A stretch of DNA of 64,000 bases from Salinisphaeraceae bacterium (GTDB lineage Bacteria; Pseudomonadota; Gammaproteobacteria; Nevskiales; Salinisphaeraceae), in the NCBI GenBank assembly GCA_002683405.1, contig NYTH01000009.1, positions 1 to 64,000 of the forward strand, given 5' to 3'. The position numbers and the translations under genes are program-made. The notes below the pieces were generated by a model that did no database searches, was not told the DNA's origin, and worked only from the letters and a program-made list of their open reading frames with translations. Shown here one piece after another: positions 1-9,456 of this stretch (position 1 is its first letter; each line of letters starts with the position of its first letter).

Positions 1-80
1 CTCGCGCCCTTACGGTCGCGGGCAGGCCATCCGCTACGCGGGCTCGCGTTGCTCGGGCCTGCATTATTGATCCGAAAAAT

Positions 81-108
81 TTGTCTATTTAATGCACGGC
101 CCAATAAT
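81..108 (+). promoter_or_regulatory. Candidate sigma70 promoter upstream of the RND efflux operon
   Basis: TTGTCT (81-86) and AATAAT (103-108) are separated by 16 bp. They lie in the only AT-rich patch of the first 280 bases, and 174 bp before the preferred start of the adaptor gene. No gene could be recognised in bases 1-281. The call rests on hexamer similarity alone. Confidence 0.35.
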
Positions 109-281
109 GATGTCCTCGGTCGGCCCCGCGGGGCTTGTAGACTACGCCGGGTCTTCACGCCGATGGGGTGAACTTGTGGGCGGCCGCGAGTCCAAGACAC
201 GTACGGCGCTGCAGGAAATGCCCGGCTGGGCAGCTCCACCCGTCTTTCTCTCGCTTTTTTAACGCATTGATCAGGAAATCC

Positions 282-1430
282 GTGCCCGAAACCACTGAAA
301 ATGCCTTGAGGCGGTACCGACCGGGGCCGATCTGGATCGCGGCCGGCATCGCCCTGCTGGTTGGGCTCTGGATGGCGTCCGGCCTGGTCGCGCCCGAGCC
401 CGACGCGCCGACGGACAATGCCACCCCGGCGGCACAGGCCGAGGCGGCTCCCGTTTCGGTATCGGTGCGTCGTTCGATCGCCGAGGCGGTCGAGGAGGAA
501 GCCGAAATAACAGCGCGCACGGCGCCGATTCGCGCGGTGGAGCTGCGGGCGGAAACACAGGGCCGCGTGGTGAGCCTGCAGGCCCAGGCCGGCGACCGGC
601 TGGCCGAAAACGACCTGATCCTGGCGCTTTCGCAAGAGGATCGTCCGGCGCGGCTGGATCGCGCCGAAGCGGTCCTGGCCCAGCGAGAGCTGCAGTGGGA
701 AGCGGCGCAGAAACTCTCGGAAAAGGGCTACCAGACGCGCGCCGGCGTGGCCGAGGCCCGGGCAAACCTGGCCTCGGCGCGGGCCGACGTGGCCGCCATC
801 CGCGACGAGCTGGACAAGACCCGCATTCGCGCGCCCTTCGACGGCGTGCTGGAAACCCGGCCGGTCGAGAAGGGCGATCTGCTGCGCGTGGGAGACACCG
901 TGGGCCGGCTGGTCCAGCAGTCGCCTTTCCTCGTGGTCGGCGATGTCTCGGAAGATGTCGTCGCGCGCATCGAGGAGGGCCAGGCCGGCAGCGCCAGGCT
1001 GATTTCCGGCGAGACGGTCACCGGGACCGTGCGCTACGTGGCCGGCGAAGCCGACGAGCAGACGCGCACCTACCGTGTGGAGCTGCGCGTGTCGCCGGAG
1101 GCCGGCCGCCTGATCGCGGGCGCCACGGCCACCCTGCGGCTACCGCTGGGCACGGTACCCGCCCACGTGGTCGAGCCGGCCGTCATGACCCTCGACGACG
1201 ACGGCGCCTTCGGCATCAAGACTGTGGATGAGCGTGATCGCGTGCATTTTCACCCCGCCGAGATCGTTCGCAACCGCGACGGCCGCGTCTGGCTGACCGG
1301 GCTGCCGGAGGCGTTGCGTATCATTACGGTGGGTCAGGGCTTCGTGCGCGAGGGCGACCAAGTGGATCCGCAGACGGACAACGCGGCCGCGGCGGAGTCG
1401 ACGGCTGCGACAGCGACCGATCCGGGTTAG
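282..1430 (+). CDS. RND efflux periplasmic adaptor (membrane fusion protein)
   Basis: This is the HlyD/AcrA-type adaptor linking an inner-membrane RND pump to an outer-membrane channel. The N-terminus has one membrane anchor (about residues 15-32, IWIAAGIALLVGLWMASG). A lipoyl/barrel-sandwich half, an alpha-helical hairpin rich in Ala, Arg and Glu, the second lipoyl half (IRAPFDGVLETRPVEKGDLL) and a beta-barrel region follow. The reading frame is open back to an ATG at 168. GTG 282 is preferred because AGGAAA lies 3-8 bases before it and the upstream residues do not look like an adaptor N-terminus. It is followed after 6 bp by the pump gene and then by a TolC-like gene, so the full tripartite system is present. 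Substrate is unknown. Confidence 0.85.
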   Translation: MPETTENALRRYRPGPIWIAAGIALLVGLWMASGLVAPEPDAPTDNATPAAQAEAAPVSVSVRRSIAEAVEEEAEITARTAPIRAVELRAETQGRVVSLQAQAGDRLAENDLILALSQEDRPARLDRAEAVLAQRELQWEAAQKLSEKGYQTRAGVAEARANLASARADVAAIRDELDKTRIRAPFDGVLETRPVEKGDLLRVGDTVGRLVQQSPFLVVGDVSEDVVARIEEGQAGSARLISGETVTGTVRYVAGEADEQTRTYRVELRVSPEAGRLIAGATATLRLPLGTVPAHVVEPAVMTLDDDGAFGIKTVDERDRVHFHPAEIVRNRDGRVWLTGLPEALRIITVGQGFVREGDQVDPQTDNAAAAESTAATATDPG

Positions 1431-1436
1431 GGCGCC

Positions 1437-4400
1437 GTGAACCGGATGCTCGACGCGGCGTTTTCCCGGCCCCGTACGGTGCTGGTCATGCTGCTGGCCA
1501 TTCTGGTGGCCGGCACCATGGCCTATCGCGGTATCCCCAAGGAATCCGAGCCCGACGTCAGTATTCCAACGATTTATGTCTCCATGACGCATCAGGGCAT
1601 CTCGCCGGAGGATGCGGAGCGGCTGCTGGTGCGGCCCATGGAGCAGGAGCTGCGCAGCCTGGAAGGGCTGGACGAGATCAGCGCCACGGCCGGCGAGGGG
1701 TTTGCCAACGTGGTACTGGAGTTTGATGCCGGATTTGATCCGGACGAAGCGCTGGACGACGTGCGCACCCTGGTGGATCGCGCCAAGACCGAGCTGCCCG
1801 CGGAAACCGACGAGCCCAAGGTGCTCGAGGTCAACGTGGCGCTGTTTCCCGTGCTCATCATCAACCTGTTCGGTCCGGTGTCCGAGCGTACGCTGGTCAC
1901 GCTGGCACGCGACCTGAAGGATCGGCTGGAAAGCCTGCAGGGCGTGCTCGAGGCGGACATCGCCGGCGACCGGGAGGAGCAGATCGAGATCATCGTCGAT
2001 CCGGTCAGGCTGGAAAGCTACAACCTGTCGCTCGAACAGGTCTTCAACGCCATCTCGCGCAACAACCAGCTGGTGCCGGCCGGCGCGGTCAGTTCGGGCA
2101 GCGGCCGCTTCGCCATCAAGGTGCCGGGCGTCATCAACGATCTGGATCAGCTGCTCAACCTGGCCATCAAGGAATCGGGCCAGCGGGTCGTGACGGTGCA
2201 GGATGTGGCCAGCGTGCGCCGCAGCTACAAGGACCCGCAGGGCTATGCCCGCCTCAATGGCCAGCCGACCGTGGCGCTGGAGGTCACCAAGCGCCTCGGG
2301 GCCAACGTCATCGAGACCAACGCCGCGGTGCGCGAGACGGCGCGCCAGGTCAGCCAGGCCTGGCCGGATGCCGTGCAGATCAATTTCTCCCAGGACAAGT
2401 CCGAAAACGTCCGGCGGCTGCTGGGGGACCTGCAGAACAACGTGCTCACCGGCGTGCTGCTGGTCATGGTCGTGATCGTCGGCATTCTCGGTCTGCGCGC
2501 CGGCTCGCTGGTGGGCATCTCGATCCCCGGCTCCTTTCTGCTGGGCATTCTGGTGCTGTACGCGTCGGGGTTGACCATCAATATCGTGGTGCTCTTTGCG
2601 CTGATTCTGGCGCTGGGTCTGCTGGTGGACGGCACCATCGTGGTGGTCGAGCTGGCGGATCGCTACCAGGCCGCCGGCGAGCCCCGCAAGCTCGCCTACA
2701 AGCACGCCGCCCAGCGCATGGCCTGGCCCATCATCGCCTCGACGGTCACCACGCTGGCGGCGTTCGCGCCGCTGCTTGTCTGGCCCGGGGTGATGGGCGA
2801 GTTCATGTTCTTCATGCCCGCCACGCTGATTGCGGTGCTGGCTTCTTCGCTGCTGCTGGCCCTGCTGTTCATTCCGGTGCTGGGCGGCGCCATTGGCGGC
2901 ACGCCGCCGGCGGGGGGCGAGCGGGCGTGGCAGCCCGGTGATCCGCTGACCGGCTGGACGGGGCGCTACGTTCGACTGCTGGAGGCCATGCTGCGCCACG
3001 CCGGCAAGGTCATGCTGGCCGCCGTGCTGCTGCTGTTCGGCAGCATTGGTTTGTACGGTTCGTTCGGCAAGGGCATCGAGTTCTTCCCCGAAATCGAGCC
3101 CGATAACGCCGTCATACAGATTCGCGCCCGCGGCTCGCTGTCGGTGGACGAAATCGACCGGCTCGTGGCCAAGGTCGAGAACCGGGTGATCGGACTGGAG
3201 GCCTTCGAATCGATCTATACCCGCAGCGGGCTGCAGTTTCGCGAGGGCACGGCCGACGACGTGATCGGGCAGATCCAGCTCGCGTTCGCGCCCTGGGATA
3301 CCCGGCGCGACGCGGATGCGGTGCTGGCCGCCGTACGCGAGCGCGTGGCGGATATTCCCGGGATTGCCGTGGACGTGCGCAAGCAGCGGCCCGGGCCCAC
3401 GGAGGGCAAACCGGTGGTCGTGCAGATTTCCGGGCCAAATGCCGCGGCCAACGAGGACGCCGCCAGCTGGCTGATTGGCGGCATGAACGAAATCGGCGGC
3501 TTCACGGACATCACCGACAGTCGGTCCAATGCGGGCCTGGAATGGCGGCTGAATGTCGACCGCGCCGAGGCGGCGCGCTATGGCGCCGATATCGCGGTCA
3601 TCGGTCAGGCCATCCAGCTCGTCACGCAGGGCATCAAGGTGGGGGAGTACCGCGCGCTGGATGCCGACGACGAGCTGGATATCCGGGTGCGTTTTCCCGC
3701 CGAGGATCGCGACCTCGACCGGCTCGAGAAGCTGCGTATCCGCGCCGGCGAGGGCATGGTGCCGCTGGGCAACTTCGTGGAGCGCAGCCCCGCGCGGCAG
3801 GTCGACCTGATCAAGCGCAGCAACGCCAATCGCAGCGTGACCGTCGAGTCCAACGTGGCCGAAGGTCGCCAGATCGCCGAGCGGCTGGGCGCACTGCGGG
3901 CCTGGCTGGAGACTCATCACGAGCAGGCCGAGCTGGACCCGCGGATCAACTTCGTCTTCAAGGGTGAAGACGAAGATATCCGCGAAGCCGAAGCCTTTCT
4001 CTCGAAGGCCTTTCTGGCCGCCATTGCGCTGATCGCCATCACGCTGCTCACGCAGTTCAACAGCTTCTATCAGTCCTTCCTGATTCTGACCGCCGTGCTG
4101 TTTTCGACCATTGGCGTGCTGCTGGGCCTGCTTGTGACCGGCCGGCCGTTCGGCGTGGTGATGTCCGGTATCGGCGTCATTGCGCTGGCGGGTATCGTGG
4201 TCAACAACAACATCGTGCTGATCGATACCTACAACGTCATTCGCGCCGAGGGGCGCAACGCCATCGACGCCATACTGCAAACGGGCGCCGAACGTCTGCG
4301 TCCGGTCATTCTCACCACGGTAACGACCGTGCTCGGGCTCATGCCCATGGTGCTCAAGCTCAATGTGGACCTGATCGGCCGCGACGTCACGGTGGGCGCG

Positions 4401-4559
4401 CCGTCCACGCAATGGTGGACGCAGCTGGCGACCGCAGTGGTCGGTGGGCTGATCTTTTCCACCCTGCTCACGCTCATCCTGACCCCGTGCCTGCTGGCGC
4501 TGGGCGACCGCGCGCGTCAGGCCGTGAACCGCCGGCGGGCCACCGGTGCGGCGTCATGA
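1437..4559 (+). CDS. RND-family efflux pump, inner-membrane permease
   Basis: At 1040 residues this has the usual length of an AcrB/MexB/CzcA superfamily transporter. The N-terminus has the typical first helix and porter start (LDAAFSRPRTVLVMLLAILVA). Two sets of membrane helices follow large periplasmic loops. The segment ILALGLLVDGTIVVVE around residues 390-405 is the TM4 region, where the proton-relay aspartate lies. GIGVIALAGIVVNNNIVLIDT near residues 910-930 matches the second helix set. The porter region and short sequence features look more like the hydrophobe/heavy-metal-undefined RND clade (MMPL-less, AcrB-like) than a metal pump, but substrate cannot be assigned. Its stop overlaps the start of the TolC-like gene. 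Confidence 0.9.
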   Translation: MNRMLDAAFSRPRTVLVMLLAILVAGTMAYRGIPKESEPDVSIPTIYVSMTHQGISPEDAERLLVRPMEQELRSLEGLDEISATAGEGFANVVLEFDAGFDPDEALDDVRTLVDRAKTELPAETDEPKVLEVNVALFPVLIINLFGPVSERTLVTLARDLKDRLESLQGVLEADIAGDREEQIEIIVDPVRLESYNLSLEQVFNAISRNNQLVPAGAVSSGSGRFAIKVPGVINDLDQLLNLAIKESGQRVVTVQDVASVRRSYKDPQGYARLNGQPTVALEVTKRLGANVIETNAAVRETARQVSQAWPDAVQINFSQDKSENVRRLLGDLQNNVLTGVLLVMVVIVGILGLRAGSLVGISIPGSFLLGILVLYASGLTINIVVLFALILALGLLVDGTIVVVELADRYQAAGEPRKLAYKHAAQRMAWPIIASTVTTLAAFAPLLVWPGVMGEFMFFMPATLIAVLASSLLLALLFIPVLGGAIGGTPPAGGERAWQPGDPLTGWTGRYVRLLEAMLRHAGKVMLAAVLLLFGSIGLYGSFGKGIEFFPEIEPDNAVIQIRARGSLSVDEIDRLVAKVENRVIGLEAFESIYTRSGLQFREGTADDVIGQIQLAFAPWDTRRDADAVLAAVRERVADIPGIAVDVRKQRPGPTEGKPVVVQISGPNAAANEDAASWLIGGMNEIGGFTDITDSRSNAGLEWRLNVDRAEAARYGADIAVIGQAIQLVTQGIKVGEYRALDADDELDIRVRFPAEDRDLDRLEKLRIRAGEGMVPLGNFVERSPARQVDLIKRSNANRSVTVESNVAEGRQIAERLGALRAWLETHHEQAELDPRINFVFKGEDEDIREAEAFLSKAFLAAIALIAITLLTQFNSFYQSFLILTAVLFSTIGVLLGLLVTGRPFGVVMSGIGVIALAGIVVNNNIVLIDTYNVIRAEGRNAIDAILQTGAERLRPVILTTVTTVLGLMPMVLKLNVDLIGRDVTVGAPSTQWWTQLATAVVGGLIFSTLLTLILTPCLLALGDRARQAVNRRRATGAAS

Positions 4560-5920
4560 TGCGGTGGGTCCTGCTGCCGATGATGTTCTGGCTGGGCAGC
4601 GCCGCGGCGGCCGACGACCTGCTGACGGTCTACGAGCAGGCGCGGGCGCAGGCCACTGACCCGGCCATCGCCGAGTCGGCCGTGGGCGCGGCCGATGCGC
4701 GATTCCGCCAGGCGCGCGGCGCGCTGCTGCCGCGTATCAGCGGCTCGGCCAGCCGCGGCAAACAGAAGCAGGAGCAGCGCTTCGAGGGCGCGCCCGAGGG
4801 CGGCCTGGGTTTTGGTTCGGGTGATGACGGGGACGACGATTTCGAAGATCAGCAGTCGCTGTCGGTCTCGCTGGAGCAGCCGCTGTTCGACTGGGGCGCC
4901 TGGCAGTCGCGTGCGGCGGCAGACGAGCGTCGCCAGGCGGCCCGGGCGGATCTGGGCGCGGCCGAGCAGGCGCTGATCACGACCGTCACGCGCCGCTATT
5001 TCGACATCCTCGCCGCAGAAGACGCGCTGGCTGCGGCCGAGCGCCAGCTCGAGGTCATCGGCCGGCAGCTTGACCGCGCCGAAGCCGAGTTCGAGGCCGG
5101 CATCCGCGCGATTACCGATCAGCAGGAAGCGGCCTCGCAACGGGATGCCGCACGGGTGGATCGGCTCAACGCCCGCAACAGTCTCATGCGCAGCCGGGCA
5201 GCGTTGGCGGAGTTGACCGGCCGCATGCCCGAGTCGATCCAGCCGCTACCGGTGCCCGAAGCGCCGGCCGAACCCGAGGGCAGCGCGTCGCAGTGGGTGG
5301 CGCGTGGGCTCGCCAACAGTCCGGAAGTCCGTTCTGCACGACTGGCGCTGGCCGCGGCCGAGCGCGATATCCGCCAGGCGCGGGGCGGGCACTATCCGCA
5401 GGTCAACCTGGTGGGCCGGATCGGGGAAACCGAGCAGACCGTTAATTTTCCGATTCCCGGGGCCGGCAATACCGAATTCGAGTCCATCACGGAAACCCAG
5501 TCGGTGGCGGTAGAGCTGTCGCTGCCCATCTTCTCCGGTGGCAGCGCGTCGGCGGCCGTGGCCGAAGCCGAGTATGAGCGCGAGCGGGTTCGTCAGCAGT
5601 GGATCGCCCGGCGCCGGACGGTCGAGCTCGAGGTGCGCACCGCCTACGGCGATATGCAGACCGCGGCGGCGCGCATCAAGGCGCTGAACACCGCGATCAG
5701 CTCGGCCGAAACAGCCATCGAGGCCGCGCGCGCCGGCCAGCAGACCGGCACGCGCAATGTGCTGGACGTGCTGGAAGCGGAAATCGAGGCGGTGGATCGC
5801 GGCGTGCAGCGCCGCGAGGCCGTGTATGACTACTACAGCGCGGCGTTCGCGCTCAGGCAGGCGGCCGGTCTGCTGTCGCGAGATGATCTGATCGCGCTGA
5901 ACAATCAGCTCAAGCCCTGA
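4556..5920 (+). CDS. TolC-family outer-membrane efflux channel
   Basis: This is the outer-membrane factor of the RND system, about 454 residues. A signal peptide is visible right after ATG 4556 (MMRWVLLPMMFWLGSAAAA). The frame stays open to 4412 but the upstream residues are an out-of-frame copy of the pump C-terminus. The 4556 start gives an ATGA overlap with the pump stop. The body has two repeats of long amphipathic helices (for example AEQALITTVTRRYFDILAAE and ERDIRQARGGHYPQVNLVGR) separated by beta-strand-like segments, as in TolC. The C-terminal FALRQAAGLLSRDDLIALN ending is typical of the family. Confidence 0.87.
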   Translation: MMRWVLLPMMFWLGSAAAADDLLTVYEQARAQATDPAIAESAVGAADARFRQARGALLPRISGSASRGKQKQEQRFEGAPEGGLGFGSGDDGDDDFEDQQSLSVSLEQPLFDWGAWQSRAAADERRQAARADLGAAEQALITTVTRRYFDILAAEDALAAAERQLEVIGRQLDRAEAEFEAGIRAITDQQEAASQRDAARVDRLNARNSLMRSRAALAELTGRMPESIQPLPVPEAPAEPEGSASQWVARGLANSPEVRSARLALAAAERDIRQARGGHYPQVNLVGRIGETEQTVNFPIPGAGNTEFESITETQSVAVELSLPIFSGGSASAAVAEAEYERERVRQQWIARRRTVELEVRTAYGDMQTAAARIKALNTAISSAETAIEAARAGQQTGTRNVLDVLEAEIEAVDRGVQRREAVYDYYSAAFALRQAAGLLSRDDLIALNNQLKP

Positions 5921-5956
5921 GGTCGTGGCCCGGTTCGCTCTGACATACTCCCGCCC

Positions 5957-7207
5957 ATGAGCGCCGCAACCCGCGACAGTCTGGCCGTGTGCGTGGTGTG
6001 CGACCTGGCCACCACGCTGCCGCCGCTGGCCGAGGGCGAGCGGGCCGAATGCCCGCGCTGCGGCCATACGCTGCACGAGCGGCAGCACACCGACAGCCAG
6101 CGACAGGTGGCCTGGTCGGTGGCGGCGCTGGTAATGCTCGCGCTGTCGCTGTTCTTCCCGTTTCTCGCGCTGCAGGCGCAGGGCAGCGAGCACGCCATCA
6201 TCGTGGCGGACGCGGCGCTGGCCCTGCTGGAATACGATTATGCCGCGCTGGCGCTGCTGGTCATCGCGACCATCGTGCTCATGCCGGCCGTCTATCTGGG
6301 GCTGATGCTGTTTCTGCACGCCGCGCGGCTGGCCGGCCGCCGGCCGCCGGGGGCGGCCTTCATGGCGCGGCTGCTCACGTCCATGCAGCCCTGGATGATG
6401 AGCGATGTGTTCATCGTAGGCGTGCTGGTGGCCATGGTAAAAATTCTCACGCTCGCCGATGTGGCCTTCGGCGTCGCGTTTGTCGCGTTCTGCCTGTTCA
6501 CGCTGCTGCTGCTCAAGACCATTGTGGATTTCGACCCCTCGGAACTGTGGGACAGCCTGGCCGGCCGATGGCCCGCGCCGGTCCATCTGAAACCGGGCCG
6601 GGCGGCGCGGGCCCAGGGTGTGCAGGTCTGCAAGGGCTGCGAGGCCCTGTACGCGGTATCCCGCCCGAACTGCCCGCGCTGTGGCCGCCGCCGACCGGCC
6701 CCGGATCACCTGCGCCTGCAGGCCACCTGGGCGCTGCTGGCCACGGCGGCCATTCTTTATATTCCGGCCATGGCCTACCCGGTCATGCGTATCATCGACT
6801 TCGGCCAGCCTTCCGAGCAGACCATCGTGGGTGGCGTGGTCTATCTCGTCGAGGTAGGGTCTTGGCCCATTGCACTTGTCATTTTCGTTGCCAGCGTGGT
6901 GGTGCCGATCGCCAAGGTCATGGCGCTGAGCTGGCTGGCGTGGAAGGCACGCTTGGCCCAGGCCGGTCGCGGCCGGGAACGCATGAAGCTCTACAAGTTC
7001 ACCGAGTTCATCGGCCGCTGGTCGATGATCGACGTCTTCGTCGTGGCCCTGCTGGTGGCGCTGGTGCAGGCCGGCCAGGTCATGGCGGTTTATCCGGGTC
7101 CGGGGATCGTGGCGTTTGGCGCCGTGGTCATCATCACCATGATTGCGGCCATGACCTTCGAGCCGCAGCTTCTCTGGCGCGATAGTCACGGTCAGCGCGA
7201 ACCATGA
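5957..7207 (+). CDS. pqiA: Intermembrane transport protein PqiA
   Basis: PqiA is the inner-membrane partner of the MCE protein PqiB in envelope lipid transport. The 416-residue protein has the expected two-fold layout. Each half starts with a zinc-ribbon-like pair of CxxC motifs (CVVC and CPRC near residues 12 and 33; CKGC and CPRC near 223 and 239) and continues with four membrane helices. The second half contains the family-typical FTEFIGRWSMIDVFVVALLVALVQ region. The ATGA overlap with pqiB and the following lipoprotein gene complete a standard pqiABC operon. It follows the RND operon by 36 bp, so read-through is possible. Confidence 0.92.
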   Translation: MSAATRDSLAVCVVCDLATTLPPLAEGERAECPRCGHTLHERQHTDSQRQVAWSVAALVMLALSLFFPFLALQAQGSEHAIIVADAALALLEYDYAALALLVIATIVLMPAVYLGLMLFLHAARLAGRRPPGAAFMARLLTSMQPWMMSDVFIVGVLVAMVKILTLADVAFGVAFVAFCLFTLLLLKTIVDFDPSELWDSLAGRWPAPVHLKPGRAARAQGVQVCKGCEALYAVSRPNCPRCGRRRPAPDHLRLQATWALLATAAILYIPAMAYPVMRIIDFGQPSEQTIVGGVVYLVEVGSWPIALVIFVASVVVPIAKVMALSWLAWKARLAQAGRGRERMKLYKFTEFIGRWSMIDVFVVALLVALVQAGQVMAVYPGPGIVAFGAVVIITMIAAMTFEPQLLWRDSHGQREP

Positions 7208-8850
7208 GCGAAGAATACGAACAGGCTGATACCCGCCCGCCGCCGCGGCTGCGGGCCTCGCCCGTCTGGCTGGTGCCGCTGGCGGCGGTGCTGATCGGCG
7301 CCTGGCTGATCTACCAGAACGTGAGCACGCGCGGCCCGCTCATCTACCTCACCATGCCCAACGCCGAGAGCATCGAGGCCGGCAAGACCGTGGTGAAGCT
7401 GCGCAACGTGGATGTGGGCAAGGTCAGGAAGGTGCGGTTGTCGGACGACTTCAAGCGCACCGTGGCGGAAATCCGAATGGAGCCGGAAGTCGAGCCGCTA
7501 CTAAACCAGGATACGGGCTTCTGGGTGGTGAAGCCGCGCGTCGGCCGGCAGGGCATCAGCGGGCTGAGCACCATCATCTCCGGCGCCTATATCCAGATGC
7601 GGCTGGGCGAGTCCGAGCAGCCGGCCTACCGATTCGAGGTACTCGAGCACGCGCCGGCCATGCGGGGCGATATTCCCGGCGTCACGCTGACGCTGGTCAG
7701 CGGTGAGGACTACTCGCTGGCCATCGGCGACCCGGTCATCTACCAGGGGCAGAACGTCGGACAGGTGGAAACGGCGGAGTTCATTGCCACCAGCCAGCAC
7801 ACCCGCCACCAGATTTTCGTGGAAGCGCCGTACGACGATCTGATCACCCAGGACACCCAGTTCTGGCTGCGCTCCGGCGTGGATTTCCAGTGGACACCGG
7901 CCGGCTTCGAGGTGCAGCTGGGCAATCTCCAGTCCATTCTGGCCGGCGGCGTGGCCTTCGCTGCGCGTGAGAGCGAGGGAGAGGAGATACAGGCGGCCGA
8001 CGGCGACGTGTTCAAGCTCTATCGTTCGCGGGAAGCCGCCAGCCAGGAGCGTTTCGATCTGCGGCTGGAGTTTCTCGCGCTGTTCGACGAAACGGTGAAG
8101 TATCTGTATCCCGATGCGCCGGTGGAGTTTCGCGGCATCCGGGTGGGCACGGTCACGCAGGTGCCCTTTTTCGGCAATGGTCTGGAGCCGCCTCGGCTGG
8201 AGGACGCCCGCGTGCCCATTCTCATCAGCTTCGAGCCGCAGCGCGTGGGCGGCAGCTGGTCGGAACTCACCGAGGACGAATGGCGTGCCCGGCTGGAGGA
8301 GCAGTTCGGCAAGGGGCTGCGCGCCACCCTGGAGACCAGCAATATCCTGACGGGCGCGCTCTACGTCAGCCTGGATTTCCAGGACGACGCGCCGCCCCAA
8401 CGGCGTGAGGCCATTGCCGGCTATCCCGTGTTTCCGACCGCACCGGGCAGTTTCGCCGGCATCGAATCGCGGGTCACCAAGCTGCTCGACAAGCTCAACA
8501 ACCTCGAGCTCAATCCGGTCCTCAACGAGATCCGGTCGACGCTGGTCACGACCCAGTCGCTCATGAGCACCACCCAGTCGTCCATCAGCAAGCTCAACGG
8601 CACGCTGGAAGCGTCCGGCGCCGAGAATCTGCCGAGGCAGCTGGACAAGACGCTGGCCGAACTGCAGCGCACGCTCAACAGCTATCAGCAGGGCCAGCCG
8701 GCCTACGACAATCTGCAACGCTCGCTGGACCGCCTCAACCGCCTGCTCGAAGACCTCGGTCCGGCTGCCCGAACGCTCAACGAGCAGCCCAACGCCATCA
8801 TCTTCGGCAAGGACCGCGAGGCCGATCCGCAGCCGCGCGCCCCGGAATAA
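7204..8850 (+). CDS. pqiB: MCE-domain lipid transport protein PqiB
   Basis: PqiB forms a periplasm-spanning tube of stacked MCE hexamers that moves lipids between the membranes. The 548-residue length matches the family. A single N-terminal membrane helix (ASPVWLVPLAAVLIGAWLIY, about residues 19-38) is followed by three MCE domains. The first includes VVKLRNVDVGKVRKVRL, the second DPVIYQGQNVGQVETAEF, the third VEFRGIRVGTVTQVPFF. A long C-terminal coiled-coil segment (about residues 425-530, rich in Leu, Asn and Gln) corresponds to the needle. Start and stop are coupled to pqiA (ATGA) and closely spaced to pqiC. Confidence 0.93.
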   Translation: MSEEYEQADTRPPPRLRASPVWLVPLAAVLIGAWLIYQNVSTRGPLIYLTMPNAESIEAGKTVVKLRNVDVGKVRKVRLSDDFKRTVAEIRMEPEVEPLLNQDTGFWVVKPRVGRQGISGLSTIISGAYIQMRLGESEQPAYRFEVLEHAPAMRGDIPGVTLTLVSGEDYSLAIGDPVIYQGQNVGQVETAEFIATSQHTRHQIFVEAPYDDLITQDTQFWLRSGVDFQWTPAGFEVQLGNLQSILAGGVAFAARESEGEEIQAADGDVFKLYRSREAASQERFDLRLEFLALFDETVKYLYPDAPVEFRGIRVGTVTQVPFFGNGLEPPRLEDARVPILISFEPQRVGGSWSELTEDEWRARLEEQFGKGLRATLETSNILTGALYVSLDFQDDAPPQRREAIAGYPVFPTAPGSFAGIESRVTKLLDKLNNLELNPVLNEIRSTLVTTQSLMSTTQSSISKLNGTLEASGAENLPRQLDKTLAELQRTLNSYQQGQPAYDNLQRSLDRLNRLLEDLGPAARTLNEQPNAIIFGKDREADPQPRAPE

Positions 8851-8852
8851 CG

Positions 8853-9446
8853 GTGACCCGGATGCGAACATCGCTTTTCTTCGTCACGCTTGCCGTATTG
8901 CTTTCGGCTTGCTCAAGCGTGCCCACGCGCAGCCTGTATCTGCTGGATGAGGCGCCCGGCGCGCAGCCCGCCGAGGCCGTGGACAGCTCGCGCCCCGGGC
9001 TGGTCCTGGGGCAGGTGGAACTCGCTGCGTTTCTGGATCAGTCGGGACTGGTGCTGCAGACCGGGCCGCAGGAAGTCACCGTGACGGCCCACCATCGCTG
9101 GGCTTCGCCGCTGCTCGACCAGCTGCGTCAGGCGCTGTTGACCGAGCTGGCGGGCGCCGTGGCCCCCGTGGCCGTATTCGACGGTGGCCAGGGGGCGCCC
9201 GACGGCAGTCTGCGGCTGGATCTGACCGTGTCGGCGTTTCACGGTCACTTCGACGGCCACGCCCGTGTGGGCGGACAGTGGCGACTGCTGGACAATGATG
9301 GCGCTATCATCCGGCGCGGCCGCTTTGCCGCCCGGCCCGCGCTGCAGGGCGACGGCTATACCGCGCTGGTGAACGCGCTCGCGGCCGGCTGGCGTGATGC
9401 GGCCACGGTCATGGCCGGACAGCTGTCGCCCGCGCTGCCGCGGTAG
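8853..9446 (+). CDS. pqiC: Outer-membrane lipoprotein PqiC (ABC-transport auxiliary component)
   Basis: PqiC is the outer-membrane lipoprotein that caps the PqiB tube. The sequence opens with a lipoprotein signal (FFVTLAVLLSAC, lipobox LSAC) and the family's SLYLLDEAPGA start of the mature domain. GTG 8853 and ATG 8862 are both possible; the protein from 8862 starts MRTSLFF and gives a cleaner signal peptide. At 195-198 residues it is near the usual length. It begins 2 bases after the pqiB stop. Confidence 0.85.
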   Translation: MTRMRTSLFFVTLAVLLSACSSVPTRSLYLLDEAPGAQPAEAVDSSRPGLVLGQVELAAFLDQSGLVLQTGPQEVTVTAHHRWASPLLDQLRQALLTELAGAVAPVAVFDGGQGAPDGSLRLDLTVSAFHGHFDGHARVGGQWRLLDNDGAIIRRGRFAARPALQGDGYTALVNALAAGWRDAATVMAGQLSPALPR

Positions 9447-9456
9447 CCACCGTTTC

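Noticed and set aside
1..281. Possible gene or RNA at the left edge
   Set aside because: No reading frame with gene-like composition or recognisable RNA fold was found here; only a candidate promoter was kept.
1140..4412. Very long minus-strand open frame (about 1090 residues)
   Set aside because: It lies opposite the RND pump gene, has low-complexity His/Gln/Arg-rich sequence and is a common artefact of high-GC third-codon bias.
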